This document shows positions 19,915 through 29,428 of a stretch of DNA of 42,636 bases, in pieces. The notes under the pieces are model-generated. The model was not told the DNA's origin. It did no database searches and saw only the letters and a program-made list of their open reading frames with translations. The translations under genes were made by a program, and so were the position numbers. Positions within the stretch are counted from its first letter, which is position 1. The number at the start of each line of letters is the position of its first letter. Source of the DNA: Lentibacillus juripiscarius JCM 12147 (GTDB taxonomy: Bacteria; Bacillota; Bacilli; Bacillales_D; Amphibacillaceae); the NCBI GenBank assembly GCA_001311805.1, contig BBCA01000023.1, positions 1 through 42,636 on the forward strand. Reading direction: 5' to 3'.

Positions 19915-20116
19915 CGTCTTTCACCTCAAATAGTCGTTATAGTCAAATTTTATCATAATCAGGCACAAAGGACGATGAAAACTATCAAAAATATGCTGGT
20001 TTGAACTAGAAAGAAGACCGGCCGAAATTAGACAAACACTTTCAGTTAACTGCCTTTCCATTTTACATTCATCTCGAATAATGTATTGTAAACATAAAGA
20101 ATCATTAGGGAAAGGA

Positions 20117-20422
20117 GTGATAACGATTGAGAATACAAACTATGAACAGAGAAGTCATGAGTCAAGGTTATACGAATTAGAGGCTCGGCTGAACGTATTA
20201 GAACAATCATTAGAATCAAAGGCAGATACAAAAGATGTTATCCTAAAAATCGATGACTTGATTAAAGAAAAAGAGCTTATCACCAAATCGGAATTAAACA
20301 ACTTTCAAAAGAAAATGGAAGCAATGCTGCACGCCTATCAGGTTAAACTATTAAAATGGATAGTAGCTTCCGGGATCAGTTCTGTAGCTGCCATCGCAGC
20401 AATCATTCGTATCTTTGTTTGA
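20117..20422 (+). CDS. Small coiled-coil protein with C-terminal membrane helix
   Basis: Unrecognised protein of about 100 aa. It begins with a charged heptad-rich segment (RLYELEARLNVLEQSLESKA, then KIDDLIKEKELITKSELNNF), predicted coiled coil, and ends in a membrane helix (LLKWIVASGISSVAAIAAII) with a two-residue tail. The layout recalls phage XhlA-type or related coiled-coil anchors, but I cannot assign it. The start is ambiguous: the GTG at 20117 overlaps the AAAGGAG site, while the best-spaced codon is an ATT at 20126, and an ATG further upstream (20081) lacks a site. It is divergent from hsdM and convergent with tyrS, and absent from this position in B. subtilis, so it probably came with the restriction island. 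Confidence 0.6.
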   Translation: MITIENTNYEQRSHESRLYELEARLNVLEQSLESKADTKDVILKIDDLIKEKELITKSELNNFQKKMEAMLHAYQVKLLKWIVASGISSVAAIAAIIRIFV

Positions 20423-20479
20423 ATGATTAATATTTCCTTCTCGATTCGATCTTTCTCCTTAGTGCCCCCTCTTCTACCT

Positions 20480-20562
20480 CTATAATCGAAATAAATCAAC
20501 AAAAGGGGCATGAAATAATAATAAATTTCATGCCCCCAAATCCAATTTCTTTTCGATTATAG
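20480..20562 (-). terminator. tyrS terminator nested in a two-tier palindrome
   Basis: Inner arms GGGGCATGAAAT (20505-20516) and ATTTCATGCCCC (20525-20536) form a perfect 12-bp stem, followed on the minus strand by TTTTGTTGATTT, a good terminator 45 bp after the tyrS stop. A second perfect 12-bp inverted repeat, CTATAATCGAAA / TTTCGATTATAG (20480-20491, 20551-20562), encloses it. Confidence 0.75.
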
Positions 20563-20581
20563 TTATAAAGGAAGTCTCAGT

Positions 20582-21852
20582 TTAACCGAAACGCACGAGG
20601 AAGTATTTCTTTTTCCCGCGTCTGATAATAGTAAATTGATCATCAATGCGGTCTGTTTCATCTACAGCATACTGCAGATCCTGCTGGCGTTCACCATTAA
20701 TATAGATTGCGCCGTTTTTGATATCTTCCCTTGCCTGTCGCTTGGAAGATGAAATAGACGCTTCAACGAGCAATTCAATCAGACCGATTTCCGCTTTGGA
20801 AGCTTCATATGTTGGCACATCTTTAAACCCTTGCTCGATATCGCCTACGGAAAGATCTTTCAAATCTCCGCTGAACAGTGCATCCGTTATTTTCTGCGCC
20901 TGCTGCAAATCTTCCTTGCTGTGAACCATTGCTGTCATTTCTTCAGCCAGCCGCTTCTGTGCCAGCCGTTGTTCCGGACGGTTTTCCAGTTCATTTTGAA
21001 GTTCATCCAACTCGTCTTGCTCAAGAAATGTAAAGTAGTGTAAAAACTTCATGACATCTCGGTCATCGGTATTAATCCAGAACTGGTAAAATTCGTACGG
21101 TGTTGTTTTTTCGGATCCAGCCAGACAGCACCACCTGCCGTCTTGCCAAATTTGCTGCCATCCGCTTTCGTAATCAGCGGTACAGTCAAACCGAAAACAT
21201 GAACTTCCTCTTCTTCATTTTCCCGGGAGCGGCGGATAAGTTCCATGCCTGCCGTTATATTCCCCCACTGGTCACTGCCGCCAATTTGCAGGGTGCAGTT
21301 CTCCTGCTCATGCAATTTTAGAAAATCAAGCGACTGCAGAATCATGTAGCTGAATTCGGTATAGGAGATGCCCTCTTCAATCCGGGCTGATACCGATTCC
21401 TTACCCAGCATGTAGTTGATTCCAAAATGTTTGCCGGCATCACGGAGAAAATCAATGACCGACATGTTCCCAAGCCAGTCATGGTTATTCCGGGCACGTG
21501 CTGCATTGGAGCCGGAATCGAAATTAAGCAGCCTGGCCAGCTGCTGCCGTATTTTGTCACTATAACCGTGAACAACGGATGCCTCATTCAAGGAACGTTC
21601 TGCTGAGCGGCCGCTTGGATCGCCAATCATCCCTGTTCCGCCGCCAATCAGAGCAATCGGTCTATGGCCGGCTCGCTGGAAACGTTTCAGCATAATAATC
21701 GGCAGCAAGTGCCCGATATGCAGGCTGTCGGCCGTCGGATCAAAGCCACAGTATAAAGTCACTTGATTTTCGTTTAAATGCGTTTGTAATCCTTCTTTGT
21801 CTGTCGTCTGCTGTACTAGACCGCGTTTTTCAAGATCCTGTAAAATGTCCAT
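20582..21852 (-). CDS. tyrS: Tyrosyl-tRNA synthetase (one apparent frameshift)
   Basis: Charges tRNA-Tyr. [19 protein letters not shown] contains the HIGH signature, [15 protein letters not shown] lines the tyrosine/ATP pocket, and [13 protein letters not shown] is the KMSKS loop. The C-terminal S4-like domain is present ([21 protein letters not shown]). Adding one A near 21105 joins [20 protein letters not shown] and gives about 423 aa, the family length. I use the ATG at 21852, which has a GGAG eight bases upstream; the longer upstream reading frame has none. Its T-box leader is intact but lies about 700 nt upstream, beyond element A copy 3. Confidence 0.95.
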
Positions 21853-21890
21853 TGCTTTCACTCCAATTTTTAGTGTTTTACATAAAAATA

Positions 21891-22542
21891 AAAGGCTATT
21901 TTCTAAAAGACTGGTTGCTTTTTGCCTCACTCTAGTGAATAAAACCCTGCTGAACAATTTATATAAAATGCGACATAACCTTTTGAATGCCTTTCCCCAA
22001 TTCTATCGGGACTGAGTGCTAGCTCGTCGCTGCGGAAAAACACTCGCTTTCACCACTCCGGGTACAAGCGCGACATCTGCTCAAGCTTCCTTTGGGTGCA
22101 TTCACAGTGTCTTCTTTGCCTGGAGCAGCAGCTCAGCCTCCTCGGAGCAAAAAACGCTCACTGCGGGGTCTTCACTTGCTGCTCTTCCCCTAGGGGTCTC
22201 GCATTTTTCCGCAGCTTAGTGTCGTGTTCTTTCCTAGCGAGAGAAAACTCTTTAGAACTAATTTCATTGGTTTCAACATTCAATATGCAGAACTTCATTG
22301 CCAGCGGAGGCAATATACGCAGACTCCTATGGGAACAGCACGTGTCCGAAGACCCCGCAGGAAAGCGGTCTTTGCTTTCCGAGGAGGCTGAGGCCGTGCC
22401 CATGGAAAGCGAAGTCTATTGCCGTAGCGTCTTTGAGCACTTAACAGTAATTAGAACAGGAGATAGCCTCGCTAATGAGAATTTTCACTATGTCGCAGTT
22501 TATATCTACTGCACTGAAAGACAACAAAGCTTACGAAAAGGC
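21891..22542. mobile_element. MITE-like element A (copy 3), inside the tyrS leader region
   Basis: A 652-bp non-coding element, the reverse complement of copy 2 over most of its length. Ends: AAAGGCTATTTTCTAAAAGA on the left and, on the minus strand, GCCTTTTCGTAAGCTTTGTT on the right, each followed inward by ATATAAA(A/C)TGCGAC. The 115-nt core is at 22309-22423; the block 22018-22093 matches 13848-13925 inverted. It lacks the RUCCU hairpin pair of copy 2, having different sequence at the corresponding place. It lies between the T-box terminator and tyrS. Confidence 0.75.
22309..22423 (+). repeat. 115-nt structured core of element A (copy 3)
   Basis: Outer stem GGCAATATAC (22309-22318) against GTCTATTGCC (22414-22423), which has one mismatch relative to copy 2's perfect stem. 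ACTCCTATGGGAACAGCACG, GACCCCGCAGGAAAGCGG, GAGGAGGCTGAG and CGTGCCCATGG follow in order, all able to pair within the unit. Confidence 0.6.
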
Positions 22543-22549
22543 AAAATAA

Positions 22550-22835
22550 AAAAACGCCCCTCGCAAAAGCTAAGGGACGAGTATGTACTCGCGGTACCAC
22601 CCTTGTTACACATGTATACCTGTGCCACTTCAGGGTTTCTAACGGTGATGCCACCGTCTTCCCCCGGAAACAATCCGACCCCGGCCAAAATCTGGCTGTT
22701 TCCAAAAGAAGATAGCTCCAGATTGTAATTCGCCTGCAAATGTGTACTGACTCCCACCGCCCGTCAGCTCTCTGTTAACAGCGATTTGCGTAGCTACTCC
22801 GATCCTTCAGCGCGTATGATATAACATTATTCTCT
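22550..22835 (-). promoter_or_regulatory. T-box riboswitch leader for tyrS
   Basis: On the minus strand the T-box sequence AGGGTGGTACCGCG (22590-22603) is exact and is followed by a terminator: CGTCCC pairs with GGGGCG, then a run of seven T (about 22550-22580). Upstream, Stem I features are visible (GAGCTGAC / GTCAG enclosing GGGCGGTGGGA), and a GAATTACAATC segment supplies a UAC tyrosine specifier. Uncharged tRNA-Tyr pairing would favour the antiterminator. It points at tyrS, with element A copy 3 in between. Confidence 0.9.
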
Positions 22836-22906
22836 ATTCATACCACAACTGTAACACAAATGCAATATTCAAACGTGAATTTTCTATGCCACAGTTTCTG
22901 CTGCTA

Positions 22907-22915
22907 TGCTATAAT
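22907..22915 (+). promoter_or_regulatory. Extended -10 promoter of the PBP gene
   Basis: TGCTATAAT is a consensus extended -10 (TGnTATAAT), 28 bp before the GTG start; no good -35 is seen, which such promoters tolerate. It is divergent from the tyrS T-box promoter. Confidence 0.6.
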
Positions 22916-22942
22916 AGGCTTGATTCAGGGGAGGTTTTTATA

Positions 22943-25900
22943 GTGAATTTCAAGCAATCATTAGAAAAATACATACACAAACTAAAAACAGCCTGGGGGA
23001 AGCTACGTTCACATCGATACGCGGAAAGAGTGCAATCAGCATGGCAGACAGGGAAAATCCAACAAACTTCAAGGATTAGCTATGATGTTGTTTGGAATAT
23101 CATCTTATTTTTCCTGATCATTGGCGTTATCGGGGCATTCTTTGCTGGAGGTATAGGTGCAGGCTATTTCGCATCACTTGTGAAAGATGAACCGGTACGG
23201 GCGTATGAAAGTATGAAACAAAACGTTTATAACTACGAGGAAACCTCATCGCTCTACTTTGCCGGTGATAAATACATTGGCGACGTGCGCTCCGATTTGT
23301 ACCGCGAAGAAGTAGCACTGGATAATATCCCGGACGTGTTGAAAAATGCTGTTATTGCAACAGAGGATGAATATTTTTACGAACATAACGGGATTGTGCC
23401 AAAAGCCATCGTCCGGGCCCTTATGCAGCAAGTAACAAGTGCCCCGACACAATCAGGTGGAAGTACATTGACCCAGCAGCTTGTCAAAAATCAAATACTG
23501 ACAAATGAAGTATCCTTCGAACGAAAGGCAAAGGAAATTTTAATCGCAATGCGACTGGAGCGTTTTTTTTGACAAAGATGAAATCCTGGAAGCGTATCTG
23601 AATATTGTCCCGTACGGACGTGACGCTTCAGGCGGCAACATCGCCGGCATTCAGACCGCAGCACAGGGGATATTTGGCATTGATGCATCAGAAGTGAATC
23701 TTCCTCAAGCAGCTTATCTTGCCGGCATGCCGCAAAGCCCGTCATACTATACACCGTTTACAAATGCAGGCGGACTGAAAAGCGAGGAAGGAATCCAGCC
23801 CGGCATCAACCGGATGAAAACAGTATTGGACAGAATGCATGAGGCGGGTTATATCACGAAGGAAGAATATGAGAAAGCACGAAATTATGATATCGCAGCT
23901 GACTTTACTGACGAATCACCATCACCGATTGAAACATACCCAGACCTGACATTTTTAGCCCAGAAACGTGCCAAGGGGATTATCAAGGAGCACCTGGCTA
24001 AAGAAGACGGCTATACAATGGAAGACCTTCAAAACAACGAAAAGCTAATGGAAGAATACGCCATACGCGCCGATCGTGCTCTAAGGCAGAATGGGTACGA
24101 AATCCATACAACCATTGATAAAAACGCACGATGCCTTTAAAAAAACTGCCAAAAACTACGAGCATTATGGGCCTGACTGGACAGGATATGAGACAGATGA
24201 AGAAACCGGCGAAAAGAAAAAATCACCCAGCAAATCCAGACAGGCGGCATCCTGATTGAGAATAAAACCGGCCGGATCATCAGTTTGTCGGTGGCCGGGA
24301 CAATAGTATAGATAGCCAGTTCAATTATGCCACATCGGCAACAAGACAAAACGGAAGTACCATGAAGCCTATCCTGACCTATGCACCTGCATTTGAAAAA
24401 GGTGTCATACAACCAGGGACGCCAATTGCCGACGTCAGAAAAAGCTATTCAACACCACAGGTCCCTATGTACCGCATAACTATGGTGGTGGTTATCACGG
24501 AATCGTACCGGCCCGGAAAGCACTGTATAATTCATATAACATTCCGGCCATTGAGATTTATGATCGGATTAGGGGACAGGATCCAGTCAGTGAATTCTTG
24601 GAACCAATGGGAATCACAACTATCGGAGAAAATGAATATGCCAACCTTTCCCTAGGAATTGGCGGTCTTACGGAAGGGGTCACCGTTGAGGAAAACGTGA
24701 ATGCATTTGCGACATTTGGCAATCAGGGTAAATTTGTTGACGCCCATATAATCGAGAGGATTACCGACCAGGAAGGCAATGTTATCTTTGAATATGAGCC
24801 GGATCCAGTTGACGTATTTTCACCGCAGACAGCGTATCTAACTCTGGATGTGATGCGCGATGTGCTCGACCGCGGAACGGCAACCTACCTGCAGTCGCAG
24901 TTGAAATACAATCATGTTGACTGGGCGGGTAAGACTGGTACATCAGATGACTATAAAGATGCCTGGTTCGTCGGTGTGAATCCAAATGTGTCCATGGGAG
25001 TCTGGATCGGATATAGGGAAGGGAAAAACATCCAATGCCCTTCCTGTTCGCTAAGCTACAGCCAGCGGAACCAGACACTTTGGGCGGAGCTAATCAATGC
25101 AGCATCCGACATTAATCCGGAATTAGTAGCACCAGAGAAAAGTTTTGAACGGCCGGACGGAATTGTGTCCCGCAGTTATTGCGCCATCTCGGGTAAGCTG
25201 CCATCGGAACTTTGCCAAGAAGCAGGATTGGTAAAAACAGATATTTTCAATGCAAAATATGTACCGACAGAGAAAGATGACAGTCTCATAAGAGGATCCT
25301 ATGTAATGGTTGACGGAAAAGCTGTCATAGCAGGAGACAATACACCTGATGAGTTTATCGAAGGAGACGGAATCACCTTCAATCCGGAGTTTCTGGAACA
25401 AAAAGGATTTGACCGTCTCGGCGATCTTTCCAGTCTATTCCCGCGCACCAACCGGGATGCATGGGAGAAAATAGGTCTGCCGCAATCAGACATCAGTAAT
25501 CAGACAATTGAAGATGATGGTGAACGTCCATCTGCACCTGGTTCGGTTTCCGCTTCCGGCAGCAAACTATCTTGGAATGCATCAGGCAGCAGCGATGTTG
25601 TCGGTTACCGCATTTATCGTGCTGGAAATCCGGATGGTTCATTCAGCCTTATCGGTAGTACAACAGGAACAAGTTTCACCTTCTCCGAAAAGAAAGGTGT
25701 CTATCGAGTCAAAGCAGTGGATTACTTTGGACTCGAATCGAGAGCATCAAAACAAGCAGTTGTCGGGAATTTTTCCAAAACCGAATCAGATAAAGAGAAC
25801 GGTGATAATACAGAGTCCGACAATAACAACAGTGATAGCAATGATAAACAGAATGACAATAAGCAAGACGAAGGCGGAAACAATTCCAGCGACAATGGTA

Positions 25901-25986
25901 ACGCCGATAAGCACAAAAATAATGATCAAAATGACAGCAGCAAAGACAAAGACAAAAAAAAGGACAGTGAGAACGAAGGGGGTTAA
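22943..25986 (+). CDS. Class A penicillin-binding protein, PBP1A type with FN3 domain (at least five apparent frameshifts)
   Basis: Bifunctional peptidoglycan glycosyltransferase/transpeptidase, about 1,015 aa when corrected. Membrane helix at about residues 48-75 after a basic cytoplasmic tail. Glycosyltransferase motifs: ATEDEYFYEHNG (catalytic Glu) and SGGSTLTQQLVKN. Transpeptidase motifs: NGSTMKP (SxxK serine), YNSYN (SxN) and WAGKTGTSDD (KTG). Near the C-terminus lies a fibronectin type III-like domain (PSAPGSVSASGSKLSW...GYRIYRAGNPDG), then a roughly 70-residue tail of N, D, K and S, as in B. subtilis PonA. Start is the GTG at 22943 behind GGGGAGG. Breaks occur near 23570 (one extra T), 24128, 24228, 24285 and 24445. 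All catalytic motifs survive, so the gene is probably functional. Confidence 0.9.
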
Positions 25987-26009
25987 TTCCCCCTTCGTTT
26001 TTTCACTTT
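25971..26009 (+). terminator. Terminator of the PBP gene
   Basis: AACGAAGGGGG and CCCCCTTCGTT pair across TTAATT and are followed by TTTTC; the stop codon is inside the hairpin. Confidence 0.9.
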
Positions 26010-26048
26010 TAATTTCTGTTATCACTAAAAAATAAGACTATTTTCCTG

Positions 26049-26054
26049 TATAAT
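26049..26054 (+). promoter_or_regulatory. Putative -10 of the acuABC promoter
   Basis: A consensus TATAAT about 48 bp before acuA. The -35 region is A-rich and poor, so the promoter may need an activator. I saw no convincing catabolite-responsive (cre) element. Confidence 0.4.
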
Positions 26055-26101
26055 AAGATGTAAGAAACACCAGTGAGCAGCTATAACAAGGCGGTGAATA
26101 A

Positions 26102-26755
26102 ATGGAGCACGTGAAAACCTACTACTCCAATGTACGCGATACTCCAGACGGTCCTATTGTTATTGAAGGGCCACTTTCATCAGGGGCATTGACCAAATAC
26201 TATTTCCATGAACACCTGACTGCATTCCGACCTGCATCAAAACAATTTGAAGCAATCCGCAGCATTGCTGACTTTACCGAGGGCAGGATTATCATTGCCA
26301 GGACAGAAGATACCATCATTGGTTATGTTACGTACCTACACCCTGATCCAATGGAACGCTGGTCGAAATTCAATATGGAAGATCTGATTGAACTGGGGGC
26401 GGTTGAGGTCATTCCAAAATACCGCGGTGCAAAAATAGCCTCAGGCCTGCTGGAAGTTTCCATGATGGATGATTACATGGAAAACTATATCATCATCTCT
26501 ACTGAATACTACTGGCACTGGGACCTTGATGGCACAAGACTAAGTGTGTGGGATTACCGGAAAGTCATGGAGAAAATGATGGCCGCAGGGGGGTTGCTGC
26601 CTGCACCGACCGATGATCCAGAAATTATTTCCCATCCGGCAAACTGCCTGATGGTCCGGACCGGCAGCAGCGTTCCGGAAGCATCCGTTAAACAGTTTGA
26701 TGAACTGCGTTTTTTGCAGCGGCACCAATACCGTAACATGAGGGAGGGGCTATAA
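26102..26755 (+). CDS. acuA: AcuA, protein acetyltransferase of acetyl-CoA synthetase
   Basis: GNAT-family acetyltransferase (217 aa). In B. subtilis AcuA acetylates the catalytic lysine of AcsA and turns it off. The GNAT core is visible from GRIIIARTEDTIIGYVTYLH to LGAVEVIPKYRGAKIASGLL, where KYRGAKIASG is the acetyl-CoA pyrophosphate loop; the conserved EYYWHWDL segment follows. The AAGGCGGTG site precedes the ATG. First gene of acuABC; acuB starts at the base after its stop codon. The frame is intact. Confidence 0.93.
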   Translation: MEHVKTYYSNVRDTPDGPIVIEGPLSSGALTKYYFHEHLTAFRPASKQFEAIRSIADFTEGRIIIARTEDTIIGYVTYLHPDPMERWSKFNMEDLIELGAVEVIPKYRGAKIASGLLEVSMMDDYMENYIIISTEYYWHWDLDGTRLSVWDYRKVMEKMMAAGGLLPAPTDDPEIISHPANCLMVRTGSSVPEASVKQFDELRFLQRHQYRNMREGL

Positions 26756-27405
26756 ATGCTCGTCGAAGAAATTATGAAGACAAATGTGTTAACACTTCCC
26801 CCAACAGCAACAATTGCAGATGCCTTGAAGCTGCTGCGGGAAAATCATATTCGGCATATTCCCATCGTGAGGGAGAGCAATCAGGTTATCGGCATTGTTT
26901 CTGACCGTGATGTTCGTGATGCGTCCCCTTCTATATTTGATGATGGAAGCAATCAGTACCAGCTAAATAATGAAATACAGTCCATCATGAGCCAGCCAGT
27001 TTTAACGGTTCATCCATTGGATTTTGTGGAAGAAGTTGCCCGGATTTTTACGATGAGACAATCGCCTGCCTTCCTGTTGTCAGCAATAACACCTTAACTG
27101 GAATAATTACTGAAAAAGAGATGCTCTACACTATGATTCTATTGACAGGAACCAATGTCCAAAGTTCCCAGATCGAAGTGAAAGTGCCCCATAAGCCGGG
27201 AATACTTCCGGAAGTAGCAGCCGTTTTCGGACAGCGCAAAACAAATATAACATCTGTTCTCATGTACCCGTTCAACGATGATCCGAATTACAAAATACTG
27301 GTCTTTCGCATCCAGACCATGAATCCTGTGCCACTGATTCAGGACTTACGGGATGCCGGCTATGAATTGATGTGGCCGAATAACATAGCGGAGCCTAAAC
27401 TATGA
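26756..27405 (+). CDS. acuB: AcuB, CBS-CBS-ACT domain protein (one apparent frameshift)
   Basis: Protein of about 216 aa with two CBS motifs (residues 1-60, MLVEEIMKTNVLTLP to VSDRDVRDASP; second from IMSQPVLTVHPLDFVEEVARI) and a C-terminal ACT domain (IEVKVPHKPGILPEVAAVF). It belongs to the acuABC operon and is thought to sense nucleotides, but its exact role is unsettled. One T is missing near 27050; restoring it gives IFYDETIACLPVVSNNT across the second CBS motif. Its TGA overlaps the acuC ATG as ATGA, indicating translational coupling. Confidence 0.9.
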
Positions 27406-28568
27406 CATGCCGTTCATCATTTATATACGCTGATGACTTCTTAACCTATCACTTTCATTCGGATCATCCGTTCAATCAGCAGCGGGTTTCGTTGACAAAA
27501 GACCTGCTCGAAGCAAGCAATCTCTTGTTGGCTCAAGATATACAAGAGCCACGGACGGCAACTGACAAAGAAATCGCGCTGTTTCATGCCCCCGAATACA
27601 TTCAAGCAGTCAAAAGAGCGGGACATGGGCACTTGTCGGAAGAGGAAGGGCTTGAGCATGGCCTGGGAACCGAGGATACACCCATGTTTGCCCATATGCA
27701 TGAGGCATCAAGCCATCTTGTCGGGGGCACATTAACTGCAGTAGATGAGGTGCTGCAAGGCAAGTCAGACCATGCCCTCAACCTGGGAGGTGGGCTTCAC
27801 CATGGTTTCAAACGGAAAGCGAGCGGGTTCTGTATTTATAATGACGGAGCCATTGCCATCAAATACATCCGAGAGAAATACGATTTAAAAGTATTGTATG
27901 TTGATACGGATGCCCATCATGGTGATGGTGTACAATGGGCCTTCTACGATGACCCTAATGTATGCACCCTTTCCATTCATGAGACTGGACGCTACCTGTT
28001 CCCGGGTACCGGTAGTATCAGCGAACGCGGTATCAAAGAAGGTCATGGCCATTCCTTCAACATTCCTATTGATGCGTTTACTGAAGATGAATCATTTCTG
28101 TCTGTTTATGAGTCGGCCATCAGAAAAGTGGCAGCTTTCTTTCGACCTGAAGTTATTTTGACACAGAATGGGGCCGATGCACATGTGCTTGATCCACTCA
28201 CACATTTATGTACCACTGCAGCAGCATTTGAGCGCATTCCGCAAATTGCCCATGAACTGGCACACCAGTACTGTAATGGACGCTGGATTGCCCTCGGTGG
28301 AGGCGGATATGACATGTGGCGAGCTGTACCACGTGCTTGGGCACAAATTTGGAGTGTCATGAAAACTGGTGATATACAAAGAACATCCCTCCCGGATAAA
28401 TGGCTGGCGAAATGGCAGGCTGAATCCCCTGTTAAACTGCCGGATACATGGGAAGACCCTAAAGACATTGTTCCGAATATTCCCAGAAAGGCTGACATCA
28501 CGGAAAAGAATGAAAAAGCTCTGCTCAGTGCAATGAAATATGCTCAGGACCGATCGGCTAATATATAA
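27402..28568 (+). CDS. acuC: AcuC, histone-deacetylase-like protein deacetylase
   Basis: Zinc-dependent deacetylase of the class I HDAC-like family, 388 aa, that removes the acetyl group AcuA puts on acetyl-CoA synthetase. Catalytic features: LNLGGGLHHGFKRKASGFC (paired histidines), VDTDAHHGDGVQWAF (zinc-binding Asp and His), and LTQNGADAHVLDPL (second zinc Asp), with GGGGYDM near the C-terminus supplying the tyrosine region. Overlaps acuB by four bases. Intact. A strong terminator follows. acsA itself is not in the window. Confidence 0.95.
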   Translation: MTCRSSFIYADDFLTYHFHSDHPFNQQRVSLTKDLLEASNLLLAQDIQEPRTATDKEIALFHAPEYIQAVKRAGHGHLSEEEGLEHGLGTEDTPMFAHMHEASSHLVGGTLTAVDEVLQGKSDHALNLGGGLHHGFKRKASGFCIYNDGAIAIKYIREKYDLKVLYVDTDAHHGDGVQWAFYDDPNVCTLSIHETGRYLFPGTGSISERGIKEGHGHSFNIPIDAFTEDESFLSVYESAIRKVAAFFRPEVILTQNGADAHVLDPLTHLCTTAAAFERIPQIAHELAHQYCNGRWIALGGGGYDMWRAVPRAWAQIWSVMKTGDIQRTSLPDKWLAKWQAESPVKLPDTWEDPKDIVPNIPRKADITEKNEKALLSAMKYAQDRSANI

Positions 28569-28612
28569 AAAGCAAGTGCTACCCTTAAGGGATGGCACTT
28601 GCTTTTCTTTTA
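28566..28612 (+). terminator. Terminator between acuC and motS
   Basis: AAAAGCAAGTGCT and GGCACTTGCTTTT pair around a short loop, followed by CTTTTATT. The symmetry would let it serve both convergent genes. Confidence 0.85.
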
Positions 28613-28649
28613 TTATGCTCAGCATCATTTTGCACAGAATTTCACATCG

Positions 28650-29428
28650 TTATTGGGAGGATTGACCATCCTTCTCCATAATAACCATTTCCACCCGTCT
28701 ATTCTTTTTCCAATTAGCCTCAGATGTATTCGGGACAATCGGTCTGGTATCCCCGAAACCTGCTGCTGTAAAACGTGACGGGGCAAAATCATTCCGGGAA
28801 ATCAGATAGCGAATGACAGTGCTGGCTCTCGCACCTGACAATTCCCAGTTGGATGGGTATCGGTAACTGGAAATCGGCCGATTGTCCGTATGCCCTTCCA
28901 CCCTCACATTATTTGGTATATTCGCTAGAAGGTTGCCGATTTTATCCAAAATGGTTTACCGGAATCAAGTATTTCCGCTTCCCCTGTTTCAAACAAGATA
29001 CTTTCCTGTAAAACAAGAACGACACCGCGGTCGGTCCTGCTCGCGGAAATGACATTATTCAGTTCGTTGTTGTGCAAATATTGCTTTACACTTTCCATCA
29101 GGTCGTCCAATGAATCCTGTTCCGTTTCTTTTGTCTGACCGGTACGCTCACGCTGCGCCGGTTTTTCGAATTCATTGGTGTTTTTTCCACTTTCCTCGTC
29201 ACTTGTATGTTCAGTCGGATTTTCCATCGGTACCGGAGATGGATGAAAGTCAAAGATCATCCGATTCCTGAACGATTCGGAAAGGGCATCAAATTTAACC
29301 ATGTCGATTTGAGACATGGAAAAGAGCAAGATAAAAAAGACCAGAATCAGTGTCACCATATCCGAATACGTGACCATCCATTTTGGCGCCCTGCCATTGT
29401 CCCGTTTTTTCAGACGTCTACGTTTCAT
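28650..29428 (-). CDS. motS: MotS, Na+-type flagellar stator subunit (one apparent frameshift)
   Basis: MotB-like stator protein, about 259 aa. Basic N-terminus ([17 protein letters not shown]), one membrane helix containing the ion-binding aspartate (MVTYSDMVTLILVFFILLFS), a linker of about 90 acidic residues, and a C-terminal OmpA-type peptidoglycan-binding domain (VRVEGHTDNRPISSYRYPSNWELSGARA). Linkage to ccpA and motP identifies it as MotS (sodium-coupled) rather than MotB. One T is missing near 28953 (KPFLDKIGNLL). The ATG at 29428 fits the GGGG site best; the alternative is six bases upstream. It overlaps the corrected end of motP. Confidence 0.92.

Noticed and set aside
13313..22542. 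Composite transposon carrying the hsd operon
   Set aside because: The flanking elements encode no transposase and are associated with tyrS as well as the hsd genes; no target duplication joins the outer ends. An inverted-repeat-bracketed island is the most that can be said.
22096..22728. A 210-codon open frame across element A copy 3 and the T-box
   Set aside because: It runs through the 115-nt core and the antisense of the T-box terminator. No start signal or family resemblance; frame is open by chance in GC-richer repeat DNA.
26055..26072. Possible cre site TGTAAGAAACACCA upstream of acuA
   Set aside because: The central CG and the second half of the consensus are not matched, so CcpA control of acuABC is not supported by sequence here.
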